Positions 7,588 through 15,840 are shown, numbered from the stretch's first letter. The stretch is DNA of 39,141 nt from Singulisphaera sp. GP187 (GCA_945888705.1 CAMDAQ010000010.1:1-39141); one strand, 5' to 3'. The notes: a model not told the origin generated them from the sequence alone. A program made the numbers and translations.

Positions 7588-8925
7588 ATGGACGATCCCG
7601 AGGCGACCCCGGAGAAGGTCGCGAGGGCGTTGAAGCTGCTGCTCGACGAACGGATTTGGCTGGACTTCAACGCCATCCCGGGAGAAGAGGCGAACGACGA
7701 TGGGGCGCCAGTGTCACTGGGCACCATCATGGAGGGCGAGGACGAACTCGGGATCGACCTCGTCCGCGGCGCCGATGGGGATTGGGTCGTCGCCGCGACC
7801 ACTGTCGAGGGCGTTCCTGCGATGGCCAAGTCCATGGGTGTGTGGTGGATCACCTCGCTGCCGGAATTCCTGGTGGACGTGTCGGTCGCCGAGATCGAAC
7901 TCTGGCAATGGATTGGATTGCTCCTGATTGCGGCAGCCGTCATGGTGCTGGGTTGGTGTGCATCGTTGGTGCTGCACCACTCTGCGCGCTTGGTCGATCG
8001 TGGTGGCTTGGGCATGCTGCGGGAGTCGATCGCCGTGCTTGCGGCCCCGATCGGCGTCCTCGCATCGTTGCTGGCCATGCGCATGGCGCAGGATTGGCTT
8101 GCGTTGAGCGTTCCGGCCAAGGCGAATCTCGCCGTCGGGTCCAAGGCGGTGCTCGTGCTGGCGGTCGCTTGGGGCGTGGCGCGTTGGCTGCGCGTGCTGA
8201 CGCTGTCGATCGAGGCCAAGCTCGTGGCGCGAGGCATCGACGATGCCGGTGCGATCGTGCGCGTGGTGCGGGTGCTGGCGATGGCCATCGTCTACCTGCT
8301 GGGCCTCTCGATCGCGCTGCAGGCCCTGGGCATGGACCTGGGTGCTGTGATCGCGGGTCTTGGCATCGGTACCGCTGCAATCGCACTCGCCTCGCAGCAG
8401 ACGCTGGCGAACCTGTTCGGCGGCGCGAGCGTGATCGCCGACCGCGTGCTGCACCCGGGCGATACGTGCTCGATCAACGGCACGATTGCGACCGTCGAGC
8501 GCATCGGCCTGCGATCGACCACGCTGCGCACGGTCGACCGCACGCAACTGGTGGTCGCCAACGGCGACCTGGCGCAGTCGCGCGTGGAGAAGCTCAGCAC
8601 GCGCGACGGGTTCCGCTTCTCTGCGGTCATCGGCGTTCGCTACGAGACCACAGGCGACGCCATGCGCAGGATCCTGGCGGCGCTGCGCGCCAGGCTCGAG
8701 GGGGACGCGCTGGTTGATCCCGCGTCGGTGCGCGTGAACTTCATGGCCTTCGGGGCATCGTCGCTCGACATCGACCTGAAGGCCGTGGTGCAGACCACGG
8801 ATGCGGCGATCTATCGCGCTGCGGTCGAGCGGATCAACCTGGACATCATGGACATCGTGCAGTCCAACGGAACGGGCTTTGCGTTCCCGTCGCAGACGGT
8901 GTACCTGGCGCGGGACCGGGGCTGA
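7588..8925 (+). CDS. MscS-family mechanosensitive channel (3' part of interrupted gene)
   Basis: 445 codons follow from the first in-frame ATG after the TAG at 7540. About 105 residues of periplasmic domain are followed by transmembrane segments (W-I-G-L-L-L-I-A-A-A-V-M-V; A-V-L-A-A-P-I-G-V-L-A; K-A-V-L-V-L-A-V-A-W-G-V). The pore helix comes next (G-A-V-I-A-G-L-G-I-G-T-A-A-I-A-L-A-S-Q with N-L-F-G-G), then the MscS beta domain and cytoplasmic alpha/beta domain ending at F-P-S-Q-T-V-Y-L. The channel core is therefore intact. Without the upstream signal peptide the protein would start inside the periplasmic domain, so whether an active channel forms is doubtful. MscS proteins release solutes on hypo-osmotic shock. 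The family is confident; functionality is uncertain. Confidence 0.85.
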   Translation: MDDPEATPEKVARALKLLLDERIWLDFNAIPGEEANDDGAPVSLGTIMEGEDELGIDLVRGADGDWVVAATTVEGVPAMAKSMGVWWITSLPEFLVDVSVAEIELWQWIGLLLIAAAVMVLGWCASLVLHHSARLVDRGGLGMLRESIAVLAAPIGVLASLLAMRMAQDWLALSVPAKANLAVGSKAVLVLAVAWGVARWLRVLTLSIEAKLVARGIDDAGAIVRVVRVLAMAIVYLLGLSIALQALGMDLGAVIAGLGIGTAAIALASQQTLANLFGGASVIADRVLHPGDTCSINGTIATVERIGLRSTTLRTVDRTQLVVANGDLAQSRVEKLSTRDGFRFSAVIGVRYETTGDAMRRILAALRARLEGDALVDPASVRVNFMAFGASSLDIDLKAVVQTTDAAIYRAAVERINLDIMDIVQSNGTGFAFPSQTVYLARDRG

Positions 8926-8962
8926 GGCCGGGGTTCTTTGGCGGAATCATCGAGTCAGCCTC

Positions 8963-9002
8963 TTGCAGCATAGTATGCGTGGCATAGTATGCGCCCCGGA
9001 GG
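8963..9002 (+). promoter_or_regulatory. Promoter with two tandem palindromic operators before padR
   Basis: Two identical copies of the 11-bp palindrome GCATA-G-TATGC occur at 8968-8978 and 8982-8992, with centres 14 bp apart. They overlap a plausible promoter: TTGCAG (8963-8968), 16-bp spacer, TAGTAT (8985-8990). A GGAGG-like Shine-Dalgarno (8998-9002) precedes the ATG at 9010. The layout fits autorepression by the PadR regulator encoded immediately downstream, since a bound dimer would cover both promoter hexamers. The regulator-site pairing is inference from position. Confidence 0.72.
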
Positions 9003-9009
9003 TTGACCC

Positions 9010-9357
9010 ATGGCGAATGTCGAAGGCGAGTTCCTGCGCGGTGCCGGCCCGGTGGCGGTGCTCAAGCTGCTTGAGCGCGGCGAGATGTACGGCTACGAAC
9101 TGGTGGAGGCGCTCGAGCGCCGCACCGAGGGCGTGCTGGCGATGGGGCAGAGCACGCTGTATCCCATGCTCTACAACCTCGAGGCGAAGGGATTCGTGAC
9201 GGCGCGATGGGACGAGACCGGCGCGCGGCCGCGCAAGTACTACCGATTGACGGCTGATGGCCGCAAGAAGCTCGCGGCCGATGCCAAGAGCTGGCACCGG
9301 CTCACCGTGGCGATGGAGTCGCTCGGACTCACCAGCGTGCAGGGGGTGCTGGCATGA
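9010..9357 (+). CDS. PadR-family transcriptional regulator
   Basis: This 115-aa winged-helix protein has the PadR signature: L-K-L-L-E-R-G-E-M-Y-G-Y-E-L then G-Q-S-T-L-Y-P-M-L-Y-N-L-E-A-K-G-F-V and the wing R-P-R-K-Y-Y-R-L-T-A-D-G-R-K. It is a short (one-helix dimerisation) member. The ATG at 9010 follows a GGAGG sequence. The stop codon overlaps the next start (ATGA, 9354-9357), so the two genes are translationally coupled, the usual arrangement for PadR repressors and their HAAS-domain partners. Two palindromes in its promoter are probable binding sites. The inducing signal is unknown. Confidence 0.93.
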   Translation: MANVEGEFLRGAGPVAVLKLLERGEMYGYELVEALERRTEGVLAMGQSTLYPMLYNLEAKGFVTARWDETGARPRKYYRLTADGRKKLAADAKSWHRLTVAMESLGLTSVQGVLA

Positions 9358-11186
9358 GCCGCGAGCCCAGAGCAACGGGTCATGCGCTGCCCGCCGATAT
9401 CAACGCGCTGATCGAGCGGGTGGTCCGCGCAACGCGGCTTCGCCGAGCCGAGCGAGACGACGTGCGCCGCGAGCTGTCGTCGCACTTCGCCGAGGCACTC
9501 GCTGCGGGGTCGGCGCCCGCAGCGGCGATCGCCGCGTATGGCGATGCGAAGGCATCGGCGCGGGCCCTGCGCGCTGCCGCGATCGCCAAGCGATCACCGA
9601 TCGATCGGGCGCTTGGCCAGATGTTGCGGTGCGCGGCGTGGGGTTTTGGGTCGGTGGCTGCGCTGTATGTCCTGTTCGGTCTCTATCTGGCCGCGAATGG
9701 GCCGCGTCTGTCGTTTGACCCGGTGGCGCGGCTGGCGGAGAGCCTTCCCAAGCCGGCCAGTGCCGAGGACCTGGCGTGGCCGCGCTATCGCGAGATCCTG
9801 CCGCGCCTGGGGCTCACCGAGCATGTCGATGACGCGAACCTCGAGACGGATCGGATCGATGCCGGCTCGGGCTGGCCCGGTCGGGCACCGATGGACGAGA
9901 AGGGGGCCACGTGGGATGAGCAGCGTGCATGGTGCGAGGCCCACGCGGCTGACCTTGCCGCCTTGCGGGTAGCGACGAAGTTGCCAGTCCTTGGCATGCC
10001 GCTCACCGAGCCGCTCGCCGAGGCCGATCGAGCGATGTTCAGCGAGAGCACGGTCGCGAACAGTCGCCAGCTCTTGGCGGACACCCAGCAGCCCTTCCGC
10101 GCGTTCGGCGTGCTCTTGCCGCATCTTGCCTCCATCCGCCAGGCATCAAGGATGCTGGCGCTGGATGCGACCGTTGCGGCAAGCCGTGGACAGGGCAGCG
10201 CGGCGGTCGATGACCTTGCTGCCATCATCGCGCTGTCCGTGCAGGTGCAGCAGCCGCGGTTCCTGATCTGCGATCTGGTGGCCATCGCGATGCGCTCGGT
10301 CGCCTGCAGCCGCGCGACGATGCTGCTCGAATCGATGCCCGAGGCCTTCACTGACGACGATCTGGTGCGCCTGCAGCAGGCACTCCGATCGGTTCCCAGC
10401 GCGTTGACCGAGATGGATCTGCAGAGCGAGCGCATCGCGTTCGAGGACGTCGTGCAGTGGATGTACACCGACGACGGACGAGGTGGCGGTTGGTTCAATC
10501 CATCAGCGGCCAACCTGATGATGCTCGAAGGCCTCGGCGATGGCTCCGTCAATCGTTCGCGGGATGATGGTGCTGCCACGTTGATGCTGGCGCTGACGGG
10601 ACCGGCGGCGGCGATGTGGGTGGCGGACCGGCGCGAACTGATGGAGTTCTACGACGCATGGAGCGATGAACTGCTCGCACGCAAGGCGTGGACCTTGCGC
10701 GAACTCCACGATGCGCCGGCGACGACGACCGATGCGCCGCTGCGTTCGGGTGATTGGGTGGTGAAGTCGCGATACCTGATCGCCGCACTTCTGATGCCGG
10801 CACTGGAACGCGTGAACTGGAGCTTTGCAGCCGATCGTGCCCAGCGCGAGGCCACGGACGCCGCCGCAGCCTGCGTGCGATTCAAGTTGGCGCATGGAGC
10901 GTGGCCCACGCGTGCGAGTGACCTCGTTCCGGCCTTCCTCGCATCGATTCCCAGCGATCCGTGGTCTGGTCAGCCCGTGCAGCTGAAGGGCCAGGGCAAC
11001 CAGTTCCGGGTCTGGAGCGTGGGTGCCGACCTGATCGATCAAGACGGGGCGACCACTCAGGACGGCCGTGGCATGTCGGCCACCACGTTGCCTCGATCCT
11101 CGCGGGGGGGATCAAGTGAGCCCGCGCCCTGCGACTGGGTGTGGTTCGCGCCGAGTGGATCGATCGACCGCTGGTTCGCGGAGTGA
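9354..11186 (+). CDS. Membrane protein with HAAS-like N-terminus and pseudopilin-like C-terminus (PadR partner)
   Basis: 610 aa. Residues about 15-80 (I-N-A-L-I-E-R-V-V through Y-G-D-A-K) resemble the HAAS/permease-prefix helical domain often encoded right after PadR repressors. A single transmembrane helix follows (about 95-115, S-V-A-A-L-Y-V-L-F-G-L-Y-L-A). The long middle portion (about 125-480) is rich in helices and not recognised. The C-terminus (about 520-585) reads G-A-W-P-T-R-A-S-D-L-V, I-P-S-D-P-W-S-G-Q-P and F-R-V-W-S-V-G-A-D, a pattern found in type II secretion GspG-like C-terminal regions of many planctomycete proteins. It starts inside the padR stop codon. Function is unknown; regulation by, or sensing for, PadR is inferred from coupling. 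Confidence 0.8.
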   Translation: MSREPRATGHALPADINALIERVVRATRLRRAERDDVRRELSSHFAEALAAGSAPAAAIAAYGDAKASARALRAAAIAKRSPIDRALGQMLRCAAWGFGSVAALYVLFGLYLAANGPRLSFDPVARLAESLPKPASAEDLAWPRYREILPRLGLTEHVDDANLETDRIDAGSGWPGRAPMDEKGATWDEQRAWCEAHAADLAALRVATKLPVLGMPLTEPLAEADRAMFSESTVANSRQLLADTQQPFRAFGVLLPHLASIRQASRMLALDATVAASRGQGSAAVDDLAAIIALSVQVQQPRFLICDLVAIAMRSVACSRATMLLESMPEAFTDDDLVRLQQALRSVPSALTEMDLQSERIAFEDVVQWMYTDDGRGGGWFNPSAANLMMLEGLGDGSVNRSRDDGAATLMLALTGPAAAMWVADRRELMEFYDAWSDELLARKAWTLRELHDAPATTTDAPLRSGDWVVKSRYLIAALLMPALERVNWSFAADRAQREATDAAAACVRFKLAHGAWPTRASDLVPAFLASIPSDPWSGQPVQLKGQGNQFRVWSVGADLIDQDGATTQDGRGMSATTLPRSSRGGSSEPAPCDWVWFAPSGSIDRWFAE

Positions 11187-11285
11187 TCGCGCCGGGCTCT
11201 GCGGTGCTCGGGACCAATAAGTCCTATAACACAATATCTCCGCGATTTTTGTGGCGCGTTGGACTTTGACCGCGCTGCCGCCACA

Positions 11286-11312
11286 TTCCTTAAGGAAAGA
11301 ATCCTTAAGGAA
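11286..11312. promoter_or_regulatory. Tandem palindromes with CCTTAAGG cores upstream of secreted protein gene
   Basis: TTCCTTAAGGAA (11286-11297) and ATCCTTAAGGAA (11301-11312) are two 12-bp elements, centres 15 bp apart, forming an AT-rich island 66 bp before the ATG at 11378. The surrounding 11215-11250 stretch is also AT-rich (CCTATAACACAATATC). A pair of operators or a cooperative activator site is the simplest reading; they could alternatively be part of a weak terminator for the preceding gene, but no T-run follows. Confidence 0.45.
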
Positions 11313-11377
11313 CAGGCGCAGATCACCGATGGCTCGTGCTCTCGCCCACCTCTGAACTACCCCAGGAGTTGCTTGTC

Positions 11378-13225
11378 ATGCTGAACCGTTCCATCGCCGT
11401 CGTCGCCGCATCGTGCGTGTCCTGCACTGTCTCTGCGCAATCTGTCACGTGGGAGTTCCTGGCCCGCCAGTCGACGGACGTCGGCGTGGGTGGCGTGACG
11501 GACGCGATCTGGATTCCCGGCGCCTTCAACAACGGGTGCATCGATGACGAGGGCCGCGTGATCGTGTCCAACACCATCCAGCTGCCCGATGGCTCGCTGA
11601 CCAATGCCAACAACCGCGTGTTGCTGCGTGGCGTTCCCGGTGCGATGACCTTGTTGGCTCGCAACGGCAGCGCGGCGCCTGCCGGTGCACCGGCAGGTTC
11701 GGTGTTCAATACGTCGAGTGGCGTGAACGGCATTACGACCACCTACTCAAACTCGACCTCGGGCTACATGGTGGTCGGTGGCAGCCTGAACGGGCCGAAC
11801 ATCATCCACACTGCGGGTCCCACCCAGAACAACAGCGCGCTGTGGCTGGTTGGTCCTGATGGGACGGCGAACCTGATGGGCATCGTTGGGATGCAGGCAC
11901 CTGGTGCGGCGGCCGGTACGTACCTGACCACCAACTACAGTTCGACCAACCTTTCGACCAGCTCCGCCCGCGTGACCGACAGCGGCAAGATGCTCTGGTA
12001 CAGCAGCACGGCCGGTGGCGACACCGTCACCAGCGGCGCAACCGCCAACAACTACGGTTTCTGGATGCTCAGCACCGCTGGCCCCTCGAGCGCGCAGCTG
12101 GTCTTCCGCCGTGGCCAGGCAGCTCCCGGCTTCTCTGACGGAACCTATGTCTCGGCCATGAGCTCGTTCTCCGGATACATCAACGACACGACCGTGGTCG
12201 TGACGGCCACGTTCGCTGGAGCCTCGACCACGACCGCGAATGATGCGGCTGTGCTCGTGTCCCGCAACGGTGTCGCCAGCACCGCCGTCCGTGAGGGCGA
12301 TGCTGCCTACGGCATCAGCGGCGCCACGTTCACCGGAACGTTCACGGTCAATGGTCGCGGCGTGGGTGCCGACGGCAAGTTCCTGTTCACGGCGACCATC
12401 GCCGGCGCTGGCGTGACCACCGCCGACGACCTTGTCTTCTGCGTGTACGACCCCGCGGGCGGGTCGCGCGTGCTGCTTCGCGAAGGCGATGCCTCCGCCG
12501 TGTGGAACGGCGGCACGCTGAGCAACATCAACGGCACGGGCCTGGCCCTGACGGCCACCAATCACGTGATCTTCAATGCGGGCATCCTCACCGGCGGCAC
12601 GTCATCGAACGTCGGAGTGGATCTTGATCTGGCCACCAACTCGATCACCCCGATCTTCCGCGGCGGCACGCAGGCTGCTGGCCTGCCCGACGGCGTGTTC
12701 TATGGCACGAACTACGCTGGCTCGAGCGGTCCGAACATCAACGCCAACGGTGAGATCGTCGTGCGCATGCCACTCGAAGGTGCCGTGACCTCAGGCGTCG
12801 ATGACACGGCGCTCTACGCGTGGAGCGCATCGACCGGCGTTCGGCTCCTGCTGCGCACTGGGTCCTCAGAGGTGACGGGCTTCGCCCTCAAGAGCTTCTT
12901 CCCCGTGGGAAATGCGGGCCAGAATGGCACCGGTGGCTCGACCGGCCTCAGCGACACGGGCTGGTTCGTGACCAATGCGAGCGATTCCAATCCGAAGACG
13001 CCGACCGGAACCGACTACATGGTCTTGCGTGCTCGCGTGTTCGGTGGCAGCCCGGCTTGCGCTGCTGACCTCGATGGCGACGGCCTTGTCGAGGGCTCAG
13101 ACTTGGGCATCATGCTCGGTTCGTGGGGCTCCTGCTCGGGTTGCGCTGCTGACCTCGATGGCGATGGCCTGGTCGAGGGTTCCGACCTGGGCATCATGCT
13201 CGGCTCGTGGGGCGCGTGCCCCTGA
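11378..13225 (+). CDS. Secreted NxxGxxAF-like repeat protein with duplicated dockerin-like repeats
   Basis: This 615-aa protein starts at ATG 11378 after AGGAG. It has a signal peptide (I-A-V-V-A-A-S-C-V-S-C-T-V-S-A-Q). The body consists of beta-rich repeats of about 60 residues with recurring patterns such as V-L-L-R-x-G, G-V-T-T-A-D-D and L-L-R-E-G-D-A-S, resembling the NxxGxxAF-repeat/DUF7453-type secreted proteins of planctomycetes. The C-terminus has two nearly identical 28-residue units, each with D-L-D-G-D-G-L-V-E-G-S-D-L-G and a closing W-G-S/A-C, ending A-C-P. The EF-hand-like cores suggest calcium binding as in dockerins. No catalytic motif is seen; an extracellular structural or adhesive role is inferred. 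Confidence 0.83.
   Translation: MLNRSIAVVAASCVSCTVSAQSVTWEFLARQSTDVGVGGVTDAIWIPGAFNNGCIDDEGRVIVSNTIQLPDGSLTNANNRVLLRGVPGAMTLLARNGSAAPAGAPAGSVFNTSSGVNGITTTYSNSTSGYMVVGGSLNGPNIIHTAGPTQNNSALWLVGPDGTANLMGIVGMQAPGAAAGTYLTTNYSSTNLSTSSARVTDSGKMLWYSSTAGGDTVTSGATANNYGFWMLSTAGPSSAQLVFRRGQAAPGFSDGTYVSAMSSFSGYINDTTVVVTATFAGASTTTANDAAVLVSRNGVASTAVREGDAAYGISGATFTGTFTVNGRGVGADGKFLFTATIAGAGVTTADDLVFCVYDPAGGSRVLLREGDASAVWNGGTLSNINGTGLALTATNHVIFNAGILTGGTSSNVGVDLDLATNSITPIFRGGTQAAGLPDGVFYGTNYAGSSGPNINANGEIVVRMPLEGAVTSGVDDTALYAWSASTGVRLLLRTGSSEVTGFALKSFFPVGNAGQNGTGGSTGLSDTGWFVTNASDSNPKTPTGTDYMVLRARVFGGSPACAADLDGDGLVEGSDLGIMLGSWGSCSGCAADLDGDGLVEGSDLGIMLGSWGACP
13058..13222 (+). repeat. Tandem duplication encoding the two dockerin-like units
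   Basis: An 84-bp unit (13058-13141) is followed directly by a second copy (13142-13222) that is highly similar at the DNA level, starting T-G-C-G-C-T-G-C-T-G-A-C-C in both and differing mostly at third codon positions. This indicates a fairly recent in-frame duplication of one EF-hand-like unit. In the other dockerin genes of this window the two units are clearly diverged from each other. Confidence 0.85.
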
Positions 13226-13248
13226 GTCGGTGGCCCTGAGTCCTGTCT

Positions 13249-13278
13249 CACTGGGCGCACGGTTGCGCCCCATCAGTG
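13249..13278 (+). terminator. Strong hairpin between two secreted-protein genes
   Basis: CACTG (13249-13253) pairs with CAGTG (13274-13278), and GGGCGCA (13253-13259) pairs with TGCGCCC (13264-13270) around a short CGGT loop. The hairpin is strong but has no following T-run, so it may be a pause/partial terminator or mRNA 3'-end stabiliser rather than a full terminator. Confidence 0.45.
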
Positions 13279-13300
13279 ACCGATCTGAATCGACTCCACG

Positions 13301-14539
13301 ATGGAACACCACAGCATGCTTCGACGATCGATCGTTCGCACCGTTGCCATCGCGTGCATGGGCTCCGTAGCTGCGGCCGCCGAGCTCACCGTCATCGAGG
13401 CTCCCGGCGGCTACATGACCAGCGTGAGCGCCGACGGTTCCGTCGTCGCAGGCTACGGCGGCCAGTTCTTCTACTGGACCAAGAAGACGGGCTCGATCTT
13501 CATTGGTGGCATCCCCCCGGGATTCCAAGGGGCTGGCGGCTCCGCGGCCGTGTCCGATGACGGCACGCGCGTGCTCGGCAACGTGCTGAACAATGATTCC
13601 AAGGTCGAGGCCGCGATCTGGCAGATCGACGGTGTCGAGTGGCAACCCATCGGCAACCTCGGCTCGAACTGCGACATCAATTCGTCTACCGGTTGGGGCA
13701 TGTCTGGAGACGGCCTCACCGTGGTTGGTGGCGTCTACCCGAGCTTCTGCACTCATCGTGCGATGAAGTGGAGCCAAGGCGGAGCGATGTCAACCTTGTT
13801 CTCGTGGTTCGGATGGACCACGCGAGCCAACGGTGCCAACCAAAATGGTTCGATCGTCTACGGATGGCAGGACATCGACACCGGCTTCCGGCAGGGCTGC
13901 ATCTGGACCGGCAACGTGCAGACCCGCCTGGCCACCACCGCCGGGGTGAGGATGGGTGAGGCACAGTGCTGCACGGCCGACGGCGCGACGGTCTTCGGGT
14001 TCGGCAACTTCAACGACGGCAATGGCCAGGTCCCGTACCGCTGGACCAATGCCACGAAGGCGGTCCCGCTCGGACCGGATCCGGAAGCTGCGCCGGGCTA
14101 CGCCACGGGCTGCAGCGCTGACGGGAACATCGTGTCCTGCTTCTTCCGCTGGGGACCGCCGGCCGTCAGTGGTGAGGGCTATGCGTGGATCAATGGCCGA
14201 GGCTTCGTGGCGCTTGAGGCGCTGGCCACGGAGAACGGCATCGTGGTTCCAGAGGGCCTGCGCCTGTCGCTTCCGCTCGATGTCTCGGCCGATGGCAAGA
14301 CCATCGTGGGTGCTGGACGAGATGTGCTCAACCAGCAGGTGATCTTCGTACTCGACCTGCATGCGGCGGCGCCGCCGTGCACTGCAGACATCTCGGGCGA
14401 CGGCGCCGTGGATGGTGCCGACCTCGGCGTGCTGCTGAGCAACTGGGGCCAGTCGGGGCAGGGCGACCTCGACGGCAACGGCGTGATTGATGGCGCCGAT
14501 CTTGGGTCGCTGCTGGTCGCGTGGGGGCCGTGCCCGTAA
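13301..14539 (+). CDS. Secreted HAF-like repeat protein with C-terminal dockerin-like anchor
   Basis: 412 aa from ATG 13301; an alternative ATG at 13316 gives M-L-R-R-S-I-V-R-T and an equally good signal peptide, and neither has a clear Shine-Dalgarno. After the signal peptide (ending A-A-A-A-E) come about six repeats of the HAF type: S-A-D-G-S-V-V-A-G-Y, S-D-D-G-T-R-V-L-G-N, S-G-D-G-L-T-V-V-G-G and S-A-D-G-K-T-I-V-G-A, each followed by A-x-x-W. This predicts a beta-propeller-like extracellular domain. The last 55 residues form two dockerin-like units (D-I-S-G-D-G-A-V-D-G-A-D-L-G; D-L-D-G-N-G-V-I-D-G-A-D-L-G) ending G-P-C-P. The function is unknown. A small hairpin follows the stop. Confidence 0.84.
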   Translation: MEHHSMLRRSIVRTVAIACMGSVAAAAELTVIEAPGGYMTSVSADGSVVAGYGGQFFYWTKKTGSIFIGGIPPGFQGAGGSAAVSDDGTRVLGNVLNNDSKVEAAIWQIDGVEWQPIGNLGSNCDINSSTGWGMSGDGLTVVGGVYPSFCTHRAMKWSQGGAMSTLFSWFGWTTRANGANQNGSIVYGWQDIDTGFRQGCIWTGNVQTRLATTAGVRMGEAQCCTADGATVFGFGNFNDGNGQVPYRWTNATKAVPLGPDPEAAPGYATGCSADGNIVSCFFRWGPPAVSGEGYAWINGRGFVALEALATENGIVVPEGLRLSLPLDVSADGKTIVGAGRDVLNQQVIFVLDLHAAAPPCTADISGDGAVDGADLGVLLSNWGQSGQGDLDGNGVIDGADLGSLLVAWGPCP

Positions 14540-14542
14540 ACG

Positions 14543-14558
14543 CCTCCATCGAGGGAGG
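14543..14558 (+). terminator. Small hairpin after the HAF-repeat gene
   Basis: CCTCC (14543-14547), a 6-nt loop and GGAGG (14554-14558) lie 3 bp after the stop, followed by TTC. It is a weak terminator candidate. A second CCTCC-AAC-GGAGG hairpin lies at 14596-14608, just before the next gene's probable start. Confidence 0.35.
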
Positions 14559-14607
14559 TTCAGCGGTCCTGGCCCACGATGGCCGGTCCGGCTACCCTCC
14601 AACGGAG

Positions 14608-15840
14608 GTGTCTCCCGCATCATCCCAGGACTTTGTCACCCATTGCGGTGCGTGCGTGCGCGACCTGCGTGGTTCGCTCCGTGCGCTGTACGACTCGGTC
14701 GGTGCTGATGCCGAGCGCCCGCAAGCAGTTGCGCGCCGGTTCGGGCTCAACAAGAACCTGACCTGGAAGATCGCCAAGCTGCTTGGCCACGGTGACCAGC
14801 TCGAGGCCGTGGCAAACGTTCCCGGTGCCGAAGGCATGGGCATCCTGATGAATGCCCTGGCCCGGGAAGGTGCGCCCGAGGCGACCTTGGCAGCCGTGCA
14901 GCGTGACTTCGAGGCCTTCGACGCGATGATGCAGTCCCATGCCGGGGACCGCGCGACGCTGGACCTGCTGGTTGATGGGATGGCACAGGGCTCCAGGACG
15001 CTTGAGGTGTCCAGGAAACTCGCCTTCCGCGGCAACTCGGGCGTCTGGGGCCTTCAGGCGCGCGTGCGGTCGGCGCTGCAGGTGCTGGCGCCCACCGCAG
15101 GCCGCCCTGACATGCTCGATGATGTGCTCGCGGCAGGCATGCACGACATCCGGCGGCTTCGGCCTGTTCAGGGTTGGCCGATCTTCCGGTTCCACCACTA
15201 CGGCACTCCGGCAGAGGCTGGAGCCAAGGTCCGTGAGTTCATGCCGATCGAGCAGGCCGTTTCGGATGACGAGCCCGCACTCATCATGAGGTCGTTCTGC
15301 TCGCCGCCCGGGGCAGAGGTGCGCAGCGTGAGGCAAGGCAGCGAGATCCGGCATGAGCTCGTGGATGGGCCGATCGGACACCGTGGTGCCGTGACCTTCG
15401 TGTTTGGTTCGATCGAGCGCGCCGCATTCGGCCGCTACGCCGACCCAACGGCGCGCGAGCCCGAGTACGGCGAGATGGTCGCCTTCGTGACCATGCCGAC
15501 CGAGTTGGCACAGATGGATGTGCTCGTGCATCGCTCGATGCTGGACGAGTTCGAACCGGAGTGCGTCGTGTATGGCCGGCCGTTCGGCGGTTTCGACATG
15601 ACGCCATCGGCGCGCGAGCACTTCAGGCTGCCGATTGCCGGTGCCATCGAGCGGATCGACCCCGTGCACGACACCCTGGATTCCCAGGACCTGCCCGAGC
15701 GGACGGACCTGGCGGCAATGGTCGTTGAGCGTGCAGGCTGGTCGTTGGGAGACTTCATGGCGTTCCGGGCCACCGTGACCTATCCGCCCATGCCGTGCTC
15801 GATCGTGATGCGGTACCGGCTGCCGACGGCACCTCGGTGA
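14608..15840 (+). CDS. Unrecognised protein with N-terminal helix-turn-helix
   Basis: 410 aa if started at GTG 14608; the same frame is open from GTG 14521, overlapping the previous gene, and no start has a convincing Shine-Dalgarno. Residues about 15-60 include a helix-turn-helix-like segment (R-P-Q-A-V-A-R-R-F-G-L-N-K-N-L-T-W-K-I-A-K-L-L). The middle is helical and the C-terminal 200 residues are predicted alpha/beta with no motif I recognise. There is no signal peptide or membrane helix, so the protein is probably cytoplasmic. It might be a transcriptional regulator with a ligand-binding C-terminal domain; that is inference from architecture only. It converges on the membrane-protein gene at 15886. 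Confidence 0.7.
   Translation: MSPASSQDFVTHCGACVRDLRGSLRALYDSVGADAERPQAVARRFGLNKNLTWKIAKLLGHGDQLEAVANVPGAEGMGILMNALAREGAPEATLAAVQRDFEAFDAMMQSHAGDRATLDLLVDGMAQGSRTLEVSRKLAFRGNSGVWGLQARVRSALQVLAPTAGRPDMLDDVLAAGMHDIRRLRPVQGWPIFRFHHYGTPAEAGAKVREFMPIEQAVSDDEPALIMRSFCSPPGAEVRSVRQGSEIRHELVDGPIGHRGAVTFVFGSIERAAFGRYADPTAREPEYGEMVAFVTMPTELAQMDVLVHRSMLDEFEPECVVYGRPFGGFDMTPSAREHFRLPIAGAIERIDPVHDTLDSQDLPERTDLAAMVVERAGWSLGDFMAFRATVTYPPMPCSIVMRYRLPTAPR

Noticed and set aside
7401-8717. Alternative plus-strand frame across the MscS gene that avoids the TAG
   Set aside because: Translation is Arg/Gly-rich without membrane segments; the MscS frame carries all recognisable motifs, so this does not rescue the gene by frameshift.
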